The notes below the pieces were generated by a model. The model did no database searches. It had not been told where the DNA came from and worked only from the letters and a program-made list of their open reading frames with translations. A stretch of 64,000 nt of DNA from an uncultured Clostridia bacterium. GTDB taxonomy: Bacteria; Bacillota; Clostridia; Peptostreptococcales; Anaerovoracaceae. The translations under genes were made by a program, and so were the position numbers. Location of the stretch: positions 1-64,000 of the forward strand of contig CAKQQT010000017.1 of assembly GCA_934271235.1 (NCBI GenBank), read 5' to 3'. Below, one piece after another: positions 25,457-34,061 of this stretch. How positions within the stretch are numbered: position 1 is the first letter of the stretch; each line of letters begins with the position of its first letter.

Positions 25457-25465
25457 TGCTATAAT
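25457..25465 (+). promoter_or_regulatory. Extended -10 promoter of the Fic-like gene
   Basis: TGC followed by TATAAT (25460-25465), 32 bp before the start codon. No good -35 box is seen. Confidence 0.45.
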
Positions 25466-25497
25466 AAAAGAAAAGCGGCAGGAAAGGACCGAAAACC

Positions 25498-26226
25498 ATG
25501 ATCCGAAAAATCAGAAAAAACCTCGTGATACTGCAAAACCGCAGGCCATTCGCTCCGCAGGTCACGGCATATCTGGAAAGTGTGGAGCAGCTGGACTGGC
25601 TGCATTTGAACCTGAAGCTGGACGGAAGTCCGCTGAGCCGTGAACAGATCCACGGGATCCTGCACGGAGAATGCATAAACGACGCCCGCATCAGCGACCA
25701 TGTGCTGATCAGCCGGCTTGACGAAGCCAGAAAACGTCTTTACGAATGTGCGGAAGTCCGGATGCCGATCGGACCGGAGCTGATCCTGGGACTGGCGGGG
25801 CTGCTTGCCGGAACCGGCCGCGAGAGCAGCCTGCTGCGAAAAACGACGCCCCATCTGATCGAATACGGCTATACGCCGCCGCTGCCGTCGGAACTTCCCG
25901 AAGCACTGGACGCATACGTTGCCTTCGCGAACCATAAAAAAGACTTTGAGGATCCGTTCGATAAAGCCGCGCAGCTGCATTTTCGCGTGATCGAACTCTA
26001 TCCGTTCCGCGAGAACAACGGCTTCCTTGCCAGGCTTTTGATGGAATACCATCTGCTGCGAGAAGGCTATCCGTTCTCGGTCTTTGATCTGGACGAGAGT
26101 ACCTACAACCGCGCGGTCATTGCCTGGCTCAAAAGAAGGGAAAGCGACGCGCTGACGGAAGCTCTGAAAAAGGCCTGCCTCGCGCGGACGGAGTTTATGA
26201 TGCGGTTGACCGCCTATGAAAATTAG
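25498..26226 (+). CDS. Fic-fold protein with degenerate active site
   Basis: A 242-residue protein with the layout of a Fic protein. The catalytic loop, normally HPFxxGNGRxxR, reads YPFRENNGFLAR (about residues 165-176). The essential His is Tyr, the first Gly is Asn and the phosphate-binding Arg is Phe. An upstream segment LDGSPLSREQ takes the place of the autoinhibitory IEGN motif and is also altered. It is therefore unlikely to AMPylate by the standard mechanism. It has its own promoter and precedes the AI-2E-family permease by 34 nt. The fold assignment rests on motif order and spacing. Confidence 0.65.
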   Translation: MIRKIRKNLVILQNRRPFAPQVTAYLESVEQLDWLHLNLKLDGSPLSREQIHGILHGECINDARISDHVLISRLDEARKRLYECAEVRMPIGPELILGLAGLLAGTGRESSLLRKTTPHLIEYGYTPPLPSELPEALDAYVAFANHKKDFEDPFDKAAQLHFRVIELYPFRENNGFLARLLMEYHLLREGYPFSVFDLDESTYNRAVIAWLKRRESDALTEALKKACLARTEFMMRLTAYEN

Positions 26227-26260
26227 GTTATGATAGAAGAGGACAGAAAGGGGTTAAGGC

Positions 26261-27565
26261 ATGGATGAAAAAAACACGAACAAACTGAAGATCAAAGAAT
26301 CCTTTCTCAAGCACGGCGTCCTGTACTTCATCGTAGGACTGGGACTGATCGTCGCGTATTACTGCATCAATCATGTACCTGTGATCGCAGCAGGCGTTTC
26401 AAAGATCAACAATATCCTGATGCCGTTTTATCTGGGGATCATCATGGCGTATCTGATGTGTCCGCTTTACAACGGTATCGTGCGGCTGCTCTACGGAGCA
26501 AGCAGGAACGGAAGCGCGCCGAAGCCGCGGCGTGCGCTGAAACTGGCCAAGTTCATCGCGACCATCGCCGCGATCGCGGTCATCCTGGGTGTGGTTTCCG
26601 GATTTTTCGTACTGATCGGACCGGATCTGTGGGACAGCGTGACCGGACTGGTACTGGGTATTCCGGACGCTGTCGATAAGGTACAGAACTGGATCACCGA
26701 ACACATCAGCGAAAATCCGGGATTGGTCTCCCTGCTGCAGAATAAACTGGACGATTTATCCAACCTGGCGATCGAATGGGCACAGCAGAAGCTGCTTCCG
26801 GGCGCCGGCGCCATCCTCAGCGGTGTCGTCGGGACCTTGAGCATGGTGGTGAACTTTTTCGTTGCGCTGATTATCTGCGTCTATATCCTAAACAGCAAAG
26901 AGATCTTTATGGCACAGAGCAAAAAGCTGGCGCTGGCTGTATGCAAGCCGGAAAGAGCGGGAAAGCTATTCCGGCTGGGCCGCATCTGCAATGAGACCTT
27001 CGGCGGCTTCATCAACGGCAAGATCATCGACTCGATCATCATCGGGATCCTGTGCTTCTTTGCCATGAGCCTTTTGAAACTGCCGATGGCGATCCTGATC
27101 AGCGTGGTCGTCGGCGTGACCAACATCATTCCGTTTTTCGGACCGTTCATCGGCGCGGTGCCGTCGATCCTGATCCTTTTGATCGTGGAGCCGCTCGCGG
27201 CGCTGAAGTTCGGCATCATGGTACTGGTGCTGCAGCAGCTGGACGGCAATGTCATCGGACCGAAGATCCTCGGCAAGACGACCAAACTGGCAAGCTTTTG
27301 GGTCATGTTCGCAATCATTGTCGGCGGCGGCCTGTTCGGCCTGCCGGGCATGATCCTGGGCGTACCGGTCTTCGCGGTGCTTTACGCGTATACCTCGGAA
27401 GCCATCAACAACCGGCTGCGGGAAAAGGACCTGCCGACCGATACGGTGGTCTATGAAGACTTTGGAAAATATCATATCGACAAGGAGGAACTCTTTGGAA
27501 AAGAACGATTTGGATCTGCTCTGCGATCTGGAGCAGACGATACAGAAACTGCGCAGGGAAAATGA
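26261..27565 (+). CDS. AI-2E family transporter (YdiK/TqsA-like permease)
   Basis: A 434-residue membrane protein with about seven to eight helices. Typical family segments are ILMPFYLGIIMAYLMCPLYN, the extramembrane middle part, and the C-terminal NIIPFFGPFIGAVPSILI and QQLDGNVIGPKILG stretches. Members export diverse small molecules or exchange ions; the name does not prove autoinducer transport. Its 3' end overlaps the start of murB by 71 nt. Confidence 0.88.
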   Translation: MDEKNTNKLKIKESFLKHGVLYFIVGLGLIVAYYCINHVPVIAAGVSKINNILMPFYLGIIMAYLMCPLYNGIVRLLYGASRNGSAPKPRRALKLAKFIATIAAIAVILGVVSGFFVLIGPDLWDSVTGLVLGIPDAVDKVQNWITEHISENPGLVSLLQNKLDDLSNLAIEWAQQKLLPGAGAILSGVVGTLSMVVNFFVALIICVYILNSKEIFMAQSKKLALAVCKPERAGKLFRLGRICNETFGGFINGKIIDSIIIGILCFFAMSLLKLPMAILISVVVGVTNIIPFFGPFIGAVPSILILLIVEPLAALKFGIMVLVLQQLDGNVIGPKILGKTTKLASFWVMFAIIVGGGLFGLPGMILGVPVFAVLYAYTSEAINNRLREKDLPTDTVVYEDFGKYHIDKEELFGKERFGSALRSGADDTETAQGK

Positions 27566-28514
27566 TCCTGCAGATCCGGAAGATCCGGAGATCGGAGATC
27601 CGCATGTGTTCCGCGTGGAATACGATGTGCCGATGGCGGCGTATACGTCTTTTCGGGCGGGCGGCCGCGCGGCGGCGATGCTCCATGTGGGCACAGATGC
27701 GGAACTGAGGATCGCGCTGCGCATGCTCAGCGACGCGGGACTGCCGCACCTGATGATCGGCAACGGCAGCAATATGCTGTTTCGGGACAGCGGCTACGAC
27801 GGCGTAGTGATCAAAATGGAGAATTTCGCAGGTGTTGTACAAAAACCGCGGAAGGCTTTCCCGGGCATGACCCTAGAGGAAAGTCAGCAGGACGATGTCA
27901 TCGGTGCTGAATGCGGCATCAGTCTGGCGACGCTGGCCAAGATCTTACAGCGTGAAGGACTGACCGGATTTGAGTTCGCGAGCGGCATTCCGGGCACGCT
28001 CGGCGGAGGCTTGTTCATGAACGCGGGCGCTTACGGCGGCGAGCTCAAAGACGTGGTGCGCGGGGTGCTGGCGATCTCACCGGACGGCCGTGAGGAGCGG
28101 GTCTTTACCAACGAAGAGATGCAGTTCGGCTACCGGCACAGCATCCTGGCAGATAACGGCTATGTGGCATTGTTCGCCTCGCTGTCGCTCGCCAAAGGCG
28201 ATCCTGACGAGATCGCGGCGAAAATGCGGGAACTGAACCAGAAGCGCAACAGCAAGCAGCCGGTGCAGTATCCGTCCGCAGGCAGCACCTTTAAGCGGCC
28301 GGAGGGATATTTCGCAGGCAAGCTGATCGAAGACGCCGGGCTGAAAGGCGTGGCGGTCGGCGGCGCGCAGGTATCCACCCTGCACAGCGGCTTTCTCATC
28401 AATCGCGGAGGCGCGACCGCCACGGACATCCTGCAGCTCATCAGTCTGGTGCAGAATACCGTCTATGACCGCTTCGGCGTGATGCTGGAACCGGAAGTGC
28501 GCATCATCGGCTGA
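27495..28514 (+). CDS. murB: UDP-N-acetylenolpyruvoylglucosamine reductase
   Basis: A 339-residue FAD enzyme of peptidoglycan synthesis that reduces UDP-GlcNAc-enolpyruvate to UDP-MurNAc. FAD-binding LMIGNGSNMLF and EFASGIPGTLGGGLFMNAGAYGGE are clear. The catalytic Ser lies in PSAGSTFKRP, with GYRHS upstream and a Glu near the C-terminus. I prefer a TTG start at 27495 because AAGGAGG lies 6 nt upstream; an ATG at 27453 has no site. It begins inside the AI-2E gene and is followed by PHP and rapZ, the usual Clostridia order. Confidence 0.93.
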   Translation: MEKNDLDLLCDLEQTIQKLRRENDPADPEDPEIGDPHVFRVEYDVPMAAYTSFRAGGRAAAMLHVGTDAELRIALRMLSDAGLPHLMIGNGSNMLFRDSGYDGVVIKMENFAGVVQKPRKAFPGMTLEESQQDDVIGAECGISLATLAKILQREGLTGFEFASGIPGTLGGGLFMNAGAYGGELKDVVRGVLAISPDGREERVFTNEEMQFGYRHSILADNGYVALFASLSLAKGDPDEIAAKMRELNQKRNSKQPVQYPSAGSTFKRPEGYFAGKLIEDAGLKGVAVGGAQVSTLHSGFLINRGGATATDILQLISLVQNTVYDRFGVMLEPEVRIIG

Positions 28515-28576
28515 ACCGGGCCGGGATGGCATAGAAGCTCCGGCACAGCAAAGACAGAAAAGGACAAAACAGCAAA

Positions 28577-29344
28577 ATGGAAAAATACGAAGATATCATC
28601 CGAACATACCGGATGACCTACGATCATCATACGCATACGATCTATTCGCACGGTAAGGGAACGATCCTGGACAATGTCCGCGCGGCGGCAGCGAAGGGGA
28701 TCCGTTCGATCGCCATTACCGATCACGGACCGGGCCATCTGACTTACGGGATCAAAATGGAGAAGATCCCGCAGATGCGGGCGGACATCGCGGCGGCAAA
28801 GGCAGAATTTCCGGAGATGGAGATCCTGCTGGGCGTGGAGGCCAATACCCTGCGCGTCGCGCCGTATCTGGATGTAAGTCCCGCGCAGCGCGGCGAATTT
28901 GACATCCTGCTCGCAGGCTATCACTATGGGATCGCGCATGCGGGCATGATTCCGAATTATCTATACAAGCACGCAGGGCTCTTTCGGGGTGAAACATCTT
29001 CGCTCCTGGTCCGGAACACCGCGATGATCCTCGACAGCCTGTACGCGAATGAAGAGGCGGGCAATCACATCGACATCCTGACGCATCCGGGCGACAAGGG
29101 ACCTTTCGGCATCGAAGATATCGTGAAGGCCTGCGCGGATACCGGGACGCTGGTGGAGATCAATGACAAGCATCGGCATCTGACGGTCGAGGAGATCCGT
29201 ATTGCCGCCAAATATGACGTGCGGTTTGTCATCGGCAGCGACGCGCATGTACCGGAAAAGGTCGGTTCCTTTGAGGGACCGCTCGCGCGGGCGTTGGAAG
29301 CGGGGTTGGATCCCGCGCGGATCGTCAATATCGAAAAAATCTGA
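28577..29344 (+). CDS. PHP-domain phosphoesterase
   Basis: A 255-residue PHP-domain protein with the metal motifs HHTHTIYSHG, ITDHGPGH, a mid Glu-His pair (GVEANT, AGYHYG), LTHPGD and IGSDAHVPEKVG. It resembles the YcdX/HisK-like phosphatases, and PHP genes are commonly found between murB and rapZ in Clostridia. Substrate unknown. The ribosome binding site is weak (AAAAGGA about 11 nt upstream). Confidence 0.87.
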   Translation: MEKYEDIIRTYRMTYDHHTHTIYSHGKGTILDNVRAAAAKGIRSIAITDHGPGHLTYGIKMEKIPQMRADIAAAKAEFPEMEILLGVEANTLRVAPYLDVSPAQRGEFDILLAGYHYGIAHAGMIPNYLYKHAGLFRGETSSLLVRNTAMILDSLYANEEAGNHIDILTHPGDKGPFGIEDIVKACADTGTLVEINDKHRHLTVEEIRIAAKYDVRFVIGSDAHVPEKVGSFEGPLARALEAGLDPARIVNIEKI

Positions 29345-29366
29345 ATGAACAGCAGAGGAACAAAAG

Positions 29367-30218
29367 ATGGAAGTCGTCATTATTACCGGACTGTCCGGCG
29401 CCGGCAAGACCAAAGCCGCGGACTGGTTCGAGGACAAAGGATATTACTGCATTGACAATATGCCGCCGGCGCTGATCCGAAATTTTATCGATCTGACGCT
29501 GTCCGGCGCGAAACAGGTGACCAAGGCCGCTTTTGTCGTGGATGTACGCGGCGGATTGTTTTTCCATGATCTGAAAAACAGTGTCGCGGCACTTGAAAGC
29601 GACGAAAACGTGGATTTCAAGATCCTGTTCATCGAAGCGTCCAATGAAGCGCTCATAAGACGCTACAACGAAACGCGGCGCATGCATCCGCTTTCCACGG
29701 CAGCTATCACGCCGGAGGTCATCGACGAAGAACGCCGCCAGTTAGCGGAACTCCGGAGCCACGCGACTTACATCGTGGACACTTCGTCCCTGAAGGTCGC
29801 CGAGTTCAACGCGGAGCTCGACCGCCTGTTTTCCAAAGGAGACGCCGGCGACTCGTTCATCCTCAACTTCATGTCGTTCGGCTACAAACACGGCATCCCG
29901 CTGGAGGCAGACTGGGTGCTGGACGTGCGTTTCATCCCCAACCCGTACTATGTGCCGAGTCTCAAGAACCTGACCGGCAATAATAAAAAGGTAGCGCAGT
30001 ACGTACTCAAGCACGATATCAGCAAGGAGTTCATCAATCGTCTGGTGGAGATCATCAAACGTCTGATCCCCTGCTATATCAAAGAGGGTAAGTACAGTTT
30101 AACGGTCGCGCTGGGCTGCACGGGCGGACATCACCGCTCGGTGGCGGTCGCGAATGAGGTCTATCGAATTTTTGCGGAAGAAGGACGCAGAGTTACACTT
30201 GAACATCGGGACTTATAG
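29367..30218 (+). CDS. rapZ: RNase adapter / nucleotide-binding protein RapZ (YvcJ)
   Basis: A 283-residue P-loop protein. Walker A is GLSGAGKTKA (residues 7-16). The C-terminal domain has the family stretch NFMSFGYKHGIP, DVRFIPNPYY and CTGGHHRSVAVA. In Firmicutes it usually forms a murB-rapZ-yvcK-whiA cluster; here the next gene is a BKACE gene instead, so yvcK and whiA are displaced. A strong promoter for that gene is embedded in its last codons. Confidence 0.94.
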   Translation: MEVVIITGLSGAGKTKAADWFEDKGYYCIDNMPPALIRNFIDLTLSGAKQVTKAAFVVDVRGGLFFHDLKNSVAALESDENVDFKILFIEASNEALIRRYNETRRMHPLSTAAITPEVIDEERRQLAELRSHATYIVDTSSLKVAEFNAELDRLFSKGDAGDSFILNFMSFGYKHGIPLEADWVLDVRFIPNPYYVPSLKNLTGNNKKVAQYVLKHDISKEFINRLVEIIKRLIPCYIKEGKYSLTVALGCTGGHHRSVAVANEVYRIFAEEGRRVTLEHRDL

Positions 30219-30227
30219 TGGTATAAT
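30199..30227 (+). promoter_or_regulatory. Strong promoter of the BKACE gene
   Basis: TTGAAC and TATAAT with a 17-bp spacer, overlapping the 3' end of rapZ. Close to sigma-A consensus. Confidence 0.75.
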
Positions 30228-30306
30228 GTACCTGTATGTGGGAAAGCTGAAAGGCGATTAGTAATTATTTTGTTTGCAAAAATGAAATAAAAAGGAGATT
30301 GATGAA

Positions 30307-31134
30307 ATGGAAAAATTAATTATCAGTGCATGCATCTGCGGCGCAGAAGTTACAAAGGAAAACAACCCTGCAGTTCCTTATACTGTAGAAGAAGTTGTAA
30401 GAGAAGCAAAATCTGCTTATGAAGCAGGCGCGGCTTTGATCCACCTTCACGTTAGATGGGACGACGGAACTCCGACACAGGACAAGGGCAGATTCCAGGA
30501 AATGGTCGACGCGATTCGCAAAGAATGCCCGGACGTTATCATCCAGCCGTCTACCGGCGGAGCAGTCGGCATGACTGACCTGGAAAGATTACAGTCCACC
30601 GAGATCACCCCGACCCCTGAAATGGCTACCTTAGACTGCGGTACCTGCAACTTCGGCGGAGATGAGATCTTCATCAATACCGACAATACGATCGCAAACT
30701 TCGGCGACATCATGCAGGAAAGAGGCATCAAGCCGGAATGCGAAGTATTCGATAAGGGCATGATCGACCTGGCTCTCAAGGCTGCGAAAAAAGGTCACAT
30801 CCAGTATCCGATCCACTTCGACTTCGTACTCGGCGTGCAGATGACAGCTACAGTTCGTGACCTTGTTATCATGGCTACTTCCATCCCTGCAGACTCCACT
30901 TGGACTGCTACCGGTATCGGCAAGAACGCATGGGGCATCGCGGCAGCGACCATCGCTATGGGCGGACACGTTCGTGTCGGTTTCGAGGACAACGTATACA
31001 TGTCCAAGGGCGTTCTGGCAAAATCCAACGGCGAAATGGTAGAGAGAGTCGTTCAGATGGCAAAACTGCTCAACAGAGAAGTTGCGACTCCGGCAGAGGC
31101 AAGAGAGATCTTAGGCTTAGCGCCTCTGAAATAA
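30307..31134 (+). CDS. Beta-keto acid cleavage enzyme (BKACE, 3-keto-5-aminohexanoate cleavage-like)
   Basis: A 275-residue TIM-barrel enzyme of the BKACE (DUF849) family, which condenses a beta-keto acid with acetyl-CoA to give acetoacetate and a new acyl-CoA. Zinc ligands are visible: HLHVR with two His (residues 46 and 48), His in IHFDFVLG, and a Glu in VGFEDNVYM. The length matches Kce of lysine fermentation, but no other lysine fermentation gene is nearby, so the substrate is left open. Its near-consensus promoter, AAAGGAG site and single-gene unit with terminator suggest high expression. Confidence 0.9.
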   Translation: MEKLIISACICGAEVTKENNPAVPYTVEEVVREAKSAYEAGAALIHLHVRWDDGTPTQDKGRFQEMVDAIRKECPDVIIQPSTGGAVGMTDLERLQSTEITPTPEMATLDCGTCNFGGDEIFINTDNTIANFGDIMQERGIKPECEVFDKGMIDLALKAAKKGHIQYPIHFDFVLGVQMTATVRDLVIMATSIPADSTWTATGIGKNAWGIAAATIAMGGHVRVGFEDNVYMSKGVLAKSNGEMVERVVQMAKLLNREVATPAEAREILGLAPLK

Positions 31135-31170
31135 GTCCGGAACAAGACAGGACCAAACGATACGATACAG

Positions 31171-31200
31171 AAAAAGGTGACCGCGCAGGTCACCTTTTTT
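31171..31200 (+). terminator. Rho-independent terminator after the BKACE gene
   Basis: GGTGACC/GGTCACC 7-bp stem, 5-nt loop, A-run before and six T after. Confidence 0.9.
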
Positions 31201-31236
31201 GAGGAAAAAAAGGAAAACTGCGTAAGGAAACAGAAC

Positions 31237-32502
31237 ATGATGGGTAGGAAATTAAATTTTGATTATGCTATGATACATACGTTCTATTGGATGTATTTTG
31301 GCGTGGGAAACGCTTTCGCTTCAGCTTTTTTGCTGGCAGCCGGCTATCAAAACGGTGAGATCGGCGTGATACTTGCGGCTGCGAATGTGCTTGCGGTTTT
31401 TTTGCAGCCGGTGATCGCGGACTTCGCGGACCGGAGCAAAAAGATATCCTTGATCGGAGTCGTGCAGCTGTGCACGATCTGCCTGCTCGTTCTGGAAGGC
31501 GCACTTTTTGTTTTTCAGCACAAGTCCACGGCATTATGGGTCATTTTCGCTTTGATGACCGCATGGCTGACAACCCTGCAGCCGCTGCTGAACTCTCTGG
31601 CATTTAAGCTGGAGGAAGCAGGAGTGCATATCAATTTCGGACTCTGCAGAAGTGTCGGTTCTCTTGGCTATTCCTTGCTCTGCGCAGTGTTGGGTACTTT
31701 GGTCGAGAAGCAGGGCATTCTTGTCATACCGGCCGCGGGAGAATTTGCGCTGGCTGCACTTCTGGCCGCGCTTCTGCTTGCAGACCGCCGCTTTCAGAAG
31801 GCATGCGCCGCGGCGGGAAGAAAGAATCAGGCTTTGCGGAAGCCTTTGCACAAAGAAGACGCTGACGAGAAGATCAACCTGTTGGACTTTATCCGGGCGA
31901 ATAAAACCTTTGCATTCATGCAGTTGGGGATTGCGGGCGTTTATTTTCATAATTCAATTTTAAACAATTTCATGCTGCAGATCGTGGAAGATGTTGGCGG
32001 AACAAGCGAAGACATGGGGCGTGTCCTTGCCGTGATGGCTTTTTTGGAAATGCCAGCCTTGATCTTCTTTGACAAACTTCATCAAAAAGTATCCTGCCAG
32101 ACGATCCTGCGGATTGCGGCAGTTGCCTTTACCCTCAAGGTTTTTTTGATCTATCTGGCGAAGAATGTCACGCTGATCTACGCGGCACATCTGCTGCAGA
32201 CTTTCAGCTTCGGACTGTTCCTTCCGGCGATCGTAGCCTTTACAAATGAGATCATGCGGAAAGGCGAGGCTATCAAAGGACAAGCCTGTTATACCATGAT
32301 GACAACGGTATCTTCCATTCTGGCATCGATCGCGGGCGGTTTCCTGCTGGATACCGCGGGAGCCAAATTTATGCTTTTGACAGCGACGATCGTGACTGCT
32401 GTCGGCGCGGCAGCAGTGATCTTGCTCATCGGCCGGATCGGAAAAAGCTCCGAAGTCATGTCCGAAGATATCGGAGATGCCCACAAAAAGAATTGTGCAT
32501 AA
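31237..32502 (+). CDS. MFS transporter (MFS_1-like)
   Basis: A 421-residue major facilitator with about 12 hydrophobic segments in two halves split by a charged loop (about residues 195-225). It resembles the MFS_1-like/LacY-like branch, with QPVIADFADRSKK as the loop 2-3 motif. I start it at the ATG at 31237 behind TAAGGA, because an upstream in-frame ATG falls inside the preceding terminator stem. Substrate unknown; its place next to the BKACE gene may be meaningful. Confidence 0.85.
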   Translation: MMGRKLNFDYAMIHTFYWMYFGVGNAFASAFLLAAGYQNGEIGVILAAANVLAVFLQPVIADFADRSKKISLIGVVQLCTICLLVLEGALFVFQHKSTALWVIFALMTAWLTTLQPLLNSLAFKLEEAGVHINFGLCRSVGSLGYSLLCAVLGTLVEKQGILVIPAAGEFALAALLAALLLADRRFQKACAAAGRKNQALRKPLHKEDADEKINLLDFIRANKTFAFMQLGIAGVYFHNSILNNFMLQIVEDVGGTSEDMGRVLAVMAFLEMPALIFFDKLHQKVSCQTILRIAAVAFTLKVFLIYLAKNVTLIYAAHLLQTFSFGLFLPAIVAFTNEIMRKGEAIKGQACYTMMTTVSSILASIAGGFLLDTAGAKFMLLTATIVTAVGAAAVILLIGRIGKSSEVMSEDIGDAHKKNCA

Positions 32503-32509
32503 TTGTAAG

Positions 32510-32550
32510 ATCACCTCATAGACATAGGGATAAAGATGAGGTGATTTTTT
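32510..32550 (+). terminator. Terminator after the MFS gene, overlapping the pdaA ribosome binding site
   Basis: ATCACCTCAT (32510-32519) pairs with ATGAGGTGAT (32536-32545), followed by five T. The right arm contains GAGGTG, the only plausible ribosome binding site of the pdaA-like gene, whose ATG is at 32552. Confidence 0.75.
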
Positions 32551-32551
32551 T

Positions 32552-33436
32552 ATGAAAAAATTTGGGACAATTCCGTTGATCAGCACGGCGGTCTTCTGCG
32601 TCTGCGTCGCGTTGGTCGGACTCTTTTCGCTCGGCGGAAGCGGCAGACCGGTCATCTTCGGAGGCGCGCCGGAAAATGCGGAGGACGCGCAGCAGGCGCA
32701 GCGGGAGGCGGACAGCCGGGCCGTCGCTGCCGCGGCAGACGGGAACTGGGGTCTTTCCTTTCAACAGGAGGGCAGCGCGCCGGTCGGCAACGCGACGCCG
32801 GAATATCTGGCCGGCTATAACGCCTTTTATCTGGCGCCCGGCGACAGCAGCGAAAAGAAGATCTATCTTACGTTTGATGCGGGCTACGAGAACGGTGTGA
32901 CCGAAAAACTGCTCGATGTGCTCAAGGAAGAAGAAGTTCCGGCTGCGTTCTTCGTCGTGGGAAATTTCATCGAGGAAAATCCGCAGATCATCCGGCGCAT
33001 GGAGGCAGAGGGACATGTGGTCGGCAATCACACCATGCATCACCCGGATATGTCGGCCATCGCGGCGGAAGATGACTTTAAAAAGGAACTCACGGAACTG
33101 GAAGATGCGTATCGGAAGGCGACCGGAAAGGAAATGAAGAAGTTCTATCGGCCGCCGCAGGGAAAGTACAGCCAGACGAACCTCGCACAGGCAAACAAGC
33201 TCGGCTATACGACCGTATTCTGGAGCCTGGCGTACGTAGACTGGCTGCAGAATCAGCAGCCGTCACGCGAGGCGGCGCTGAACCTGCTCAATAAGCGGAT
33301 CCATCCGCAGGCCATCGTGCTCCTGCACAGCACCTCCAAGACAAACGGAGAGATCCTGCAGGAACTGATCCAAGGATGGAAAGCGCAGGGCTATACCTTC
33401 TGCAGCATCGAAGACCTCGGCACCCGCAAACTGTGA
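32552..33436 (+). CDS. Polysaccharide deacetylase, PdaA-like (spore cortex muramic-delta-lactam)
   Basis: A 294-residue NodB-fold deacetylase with an N-terminal membrane anchor or signal (residues 7-27) and a low-complexity Ala/Gln linker. Motifs: LTFDAGYENG (motif 1, in the PdaA form with Ala in place of the second Asp of TFDD), GNHTMHHPDM (metal His pair), YRPPQGKYS, and the late VLLHSTS. PdaA removes acetyl groups from muramic acid for cortex delta-lactam, which germination lytic enzymes such as SleB and CwlJ require. It lies next to cotJABC, which supports a sporulation role. Confidence 0.88.
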   Translation: MKKFGTIPLISTAVFCVCVALVGLFSLGGSGRPVIFGGAPENAEDAQQAQREADSRAVAAAADGNWGLSFQQEGSAPVGNATPEYLAGYNAFYLAPGDSSEKKIYLTFDAGYENGVTEKLLDVLKEEEVPAAFFVVGNFIEENPQIIRRMEAEGHVVGNHTMHHPDMSAIAAEDDFKKELTELEDAYRKATGKEMKKFYRPPQGKYSQTNLAQANKLGYTTVFWSLAYVDWLQNQQPSREAALNLLNKRIHPQAIVLLHSTSKTNGEILQELIQGWKAQGYTFCSIEDLGTRKL

Positions 33437-33457
33437 CAGAGCGGGTGCCGGGGTCTT
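33411..33457. terminator. Long hairpin overlapping the pdaA stop codon
   Basis: A 17-bp stem with one T-G wobble (33411-33427 with 33441-33457). The loop holds the pdaA stop codon and the right arm ends just before cotJC, which runs in the opposite direction. There is no T-run, so it is a stem between convergent genes rather than a textbook terminator. Confidence 0.6.
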
Positions 33458-33463
33458 CCGGTA

Positions 33464-34060
33464 CTACAGATCAAATTCCGGGTTGATGGCGTAAAAATTC
33501 TTGCTGTTCAGATCATCCTGAACCAGACGGAGGGCTTCGCCGAAACGCTGGTAATGCACGACTTCGCGCTCCCGCAGGAAACGGATCGGATCCAGAACGT
33601 CCGGATCGTCGCACATGCGGATGATGTTGTCGTAAGTGGTGCGTGCTTTCTGCTCCGCAGCCATATCTTCGGACAAGTCGGTGATGGCGTCTCCCTTGGA
33701 AGCCAGACAGAGCGTGTCGAACGGGAAACCGGCGGCAGCCTGCGGGTAAACCCCCGCGGTGTGATCCACGAAGTATGCCTGGAAACCGGCTTCTTCGATC
33801 TGCTCCAAGGTCATATCGCGCGTCAGTTGATGTACGATGGTCGCCACCATCTCCAGATGCGCCAGCTCTTCTGTGCCAATGTCCGTCAGTACGCCGGCTA
33901 CATTGCGGTAAGGCATTGAATAACGCTGCGACAGATAACGCAGCGACGCGCCAATTTCACCATCAGGGCCGCCATACTGGCTTACGATGAATTTTGCCAG
34001 CGCCGGGTTCGGATTTTTGATATTGATCGGATACTCTAATCTTTTTTCATAATTCCACAT
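33464..34060 (-). CDS. cotJC: Spore coat protein CotJC (manganese-catalase fold)
   Basis: A 198-residue protein of the Mn-catalase family. Metal-binding Glu and His residues are visible in YGGPDGEIGASLRYL, TDIGTEELAHLEMV and YDNIIRMCDDP/LREREVVHYQRF. It starts with MWNYEKRLEYP, typical for CotJC, behind GGGAGGTGA. It is an inner-coat protein, made in the mother cell. Last gene of the cotJABC operon. Confidence 0.95.
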   Translation of the reverse strand: MWNYEKRLEYPINIKNPNPALAKFIVSQYGGPDGEIGASLRYLSQRYSMPYRNVAGVLTDIGTEELAHLEMVATIVHQLTRDMTLEQIEEAGFQAYFVDHTAGVYPQAAAGFPFDTLCLASKGDAITDLSEDMAAEQKARTTYDNIIRMCDDPDVLDPIRFLREREVVHYQRFGEALRLVQDDLNSKNFYAINPEFDL

Positions 34061-34061
34061 A

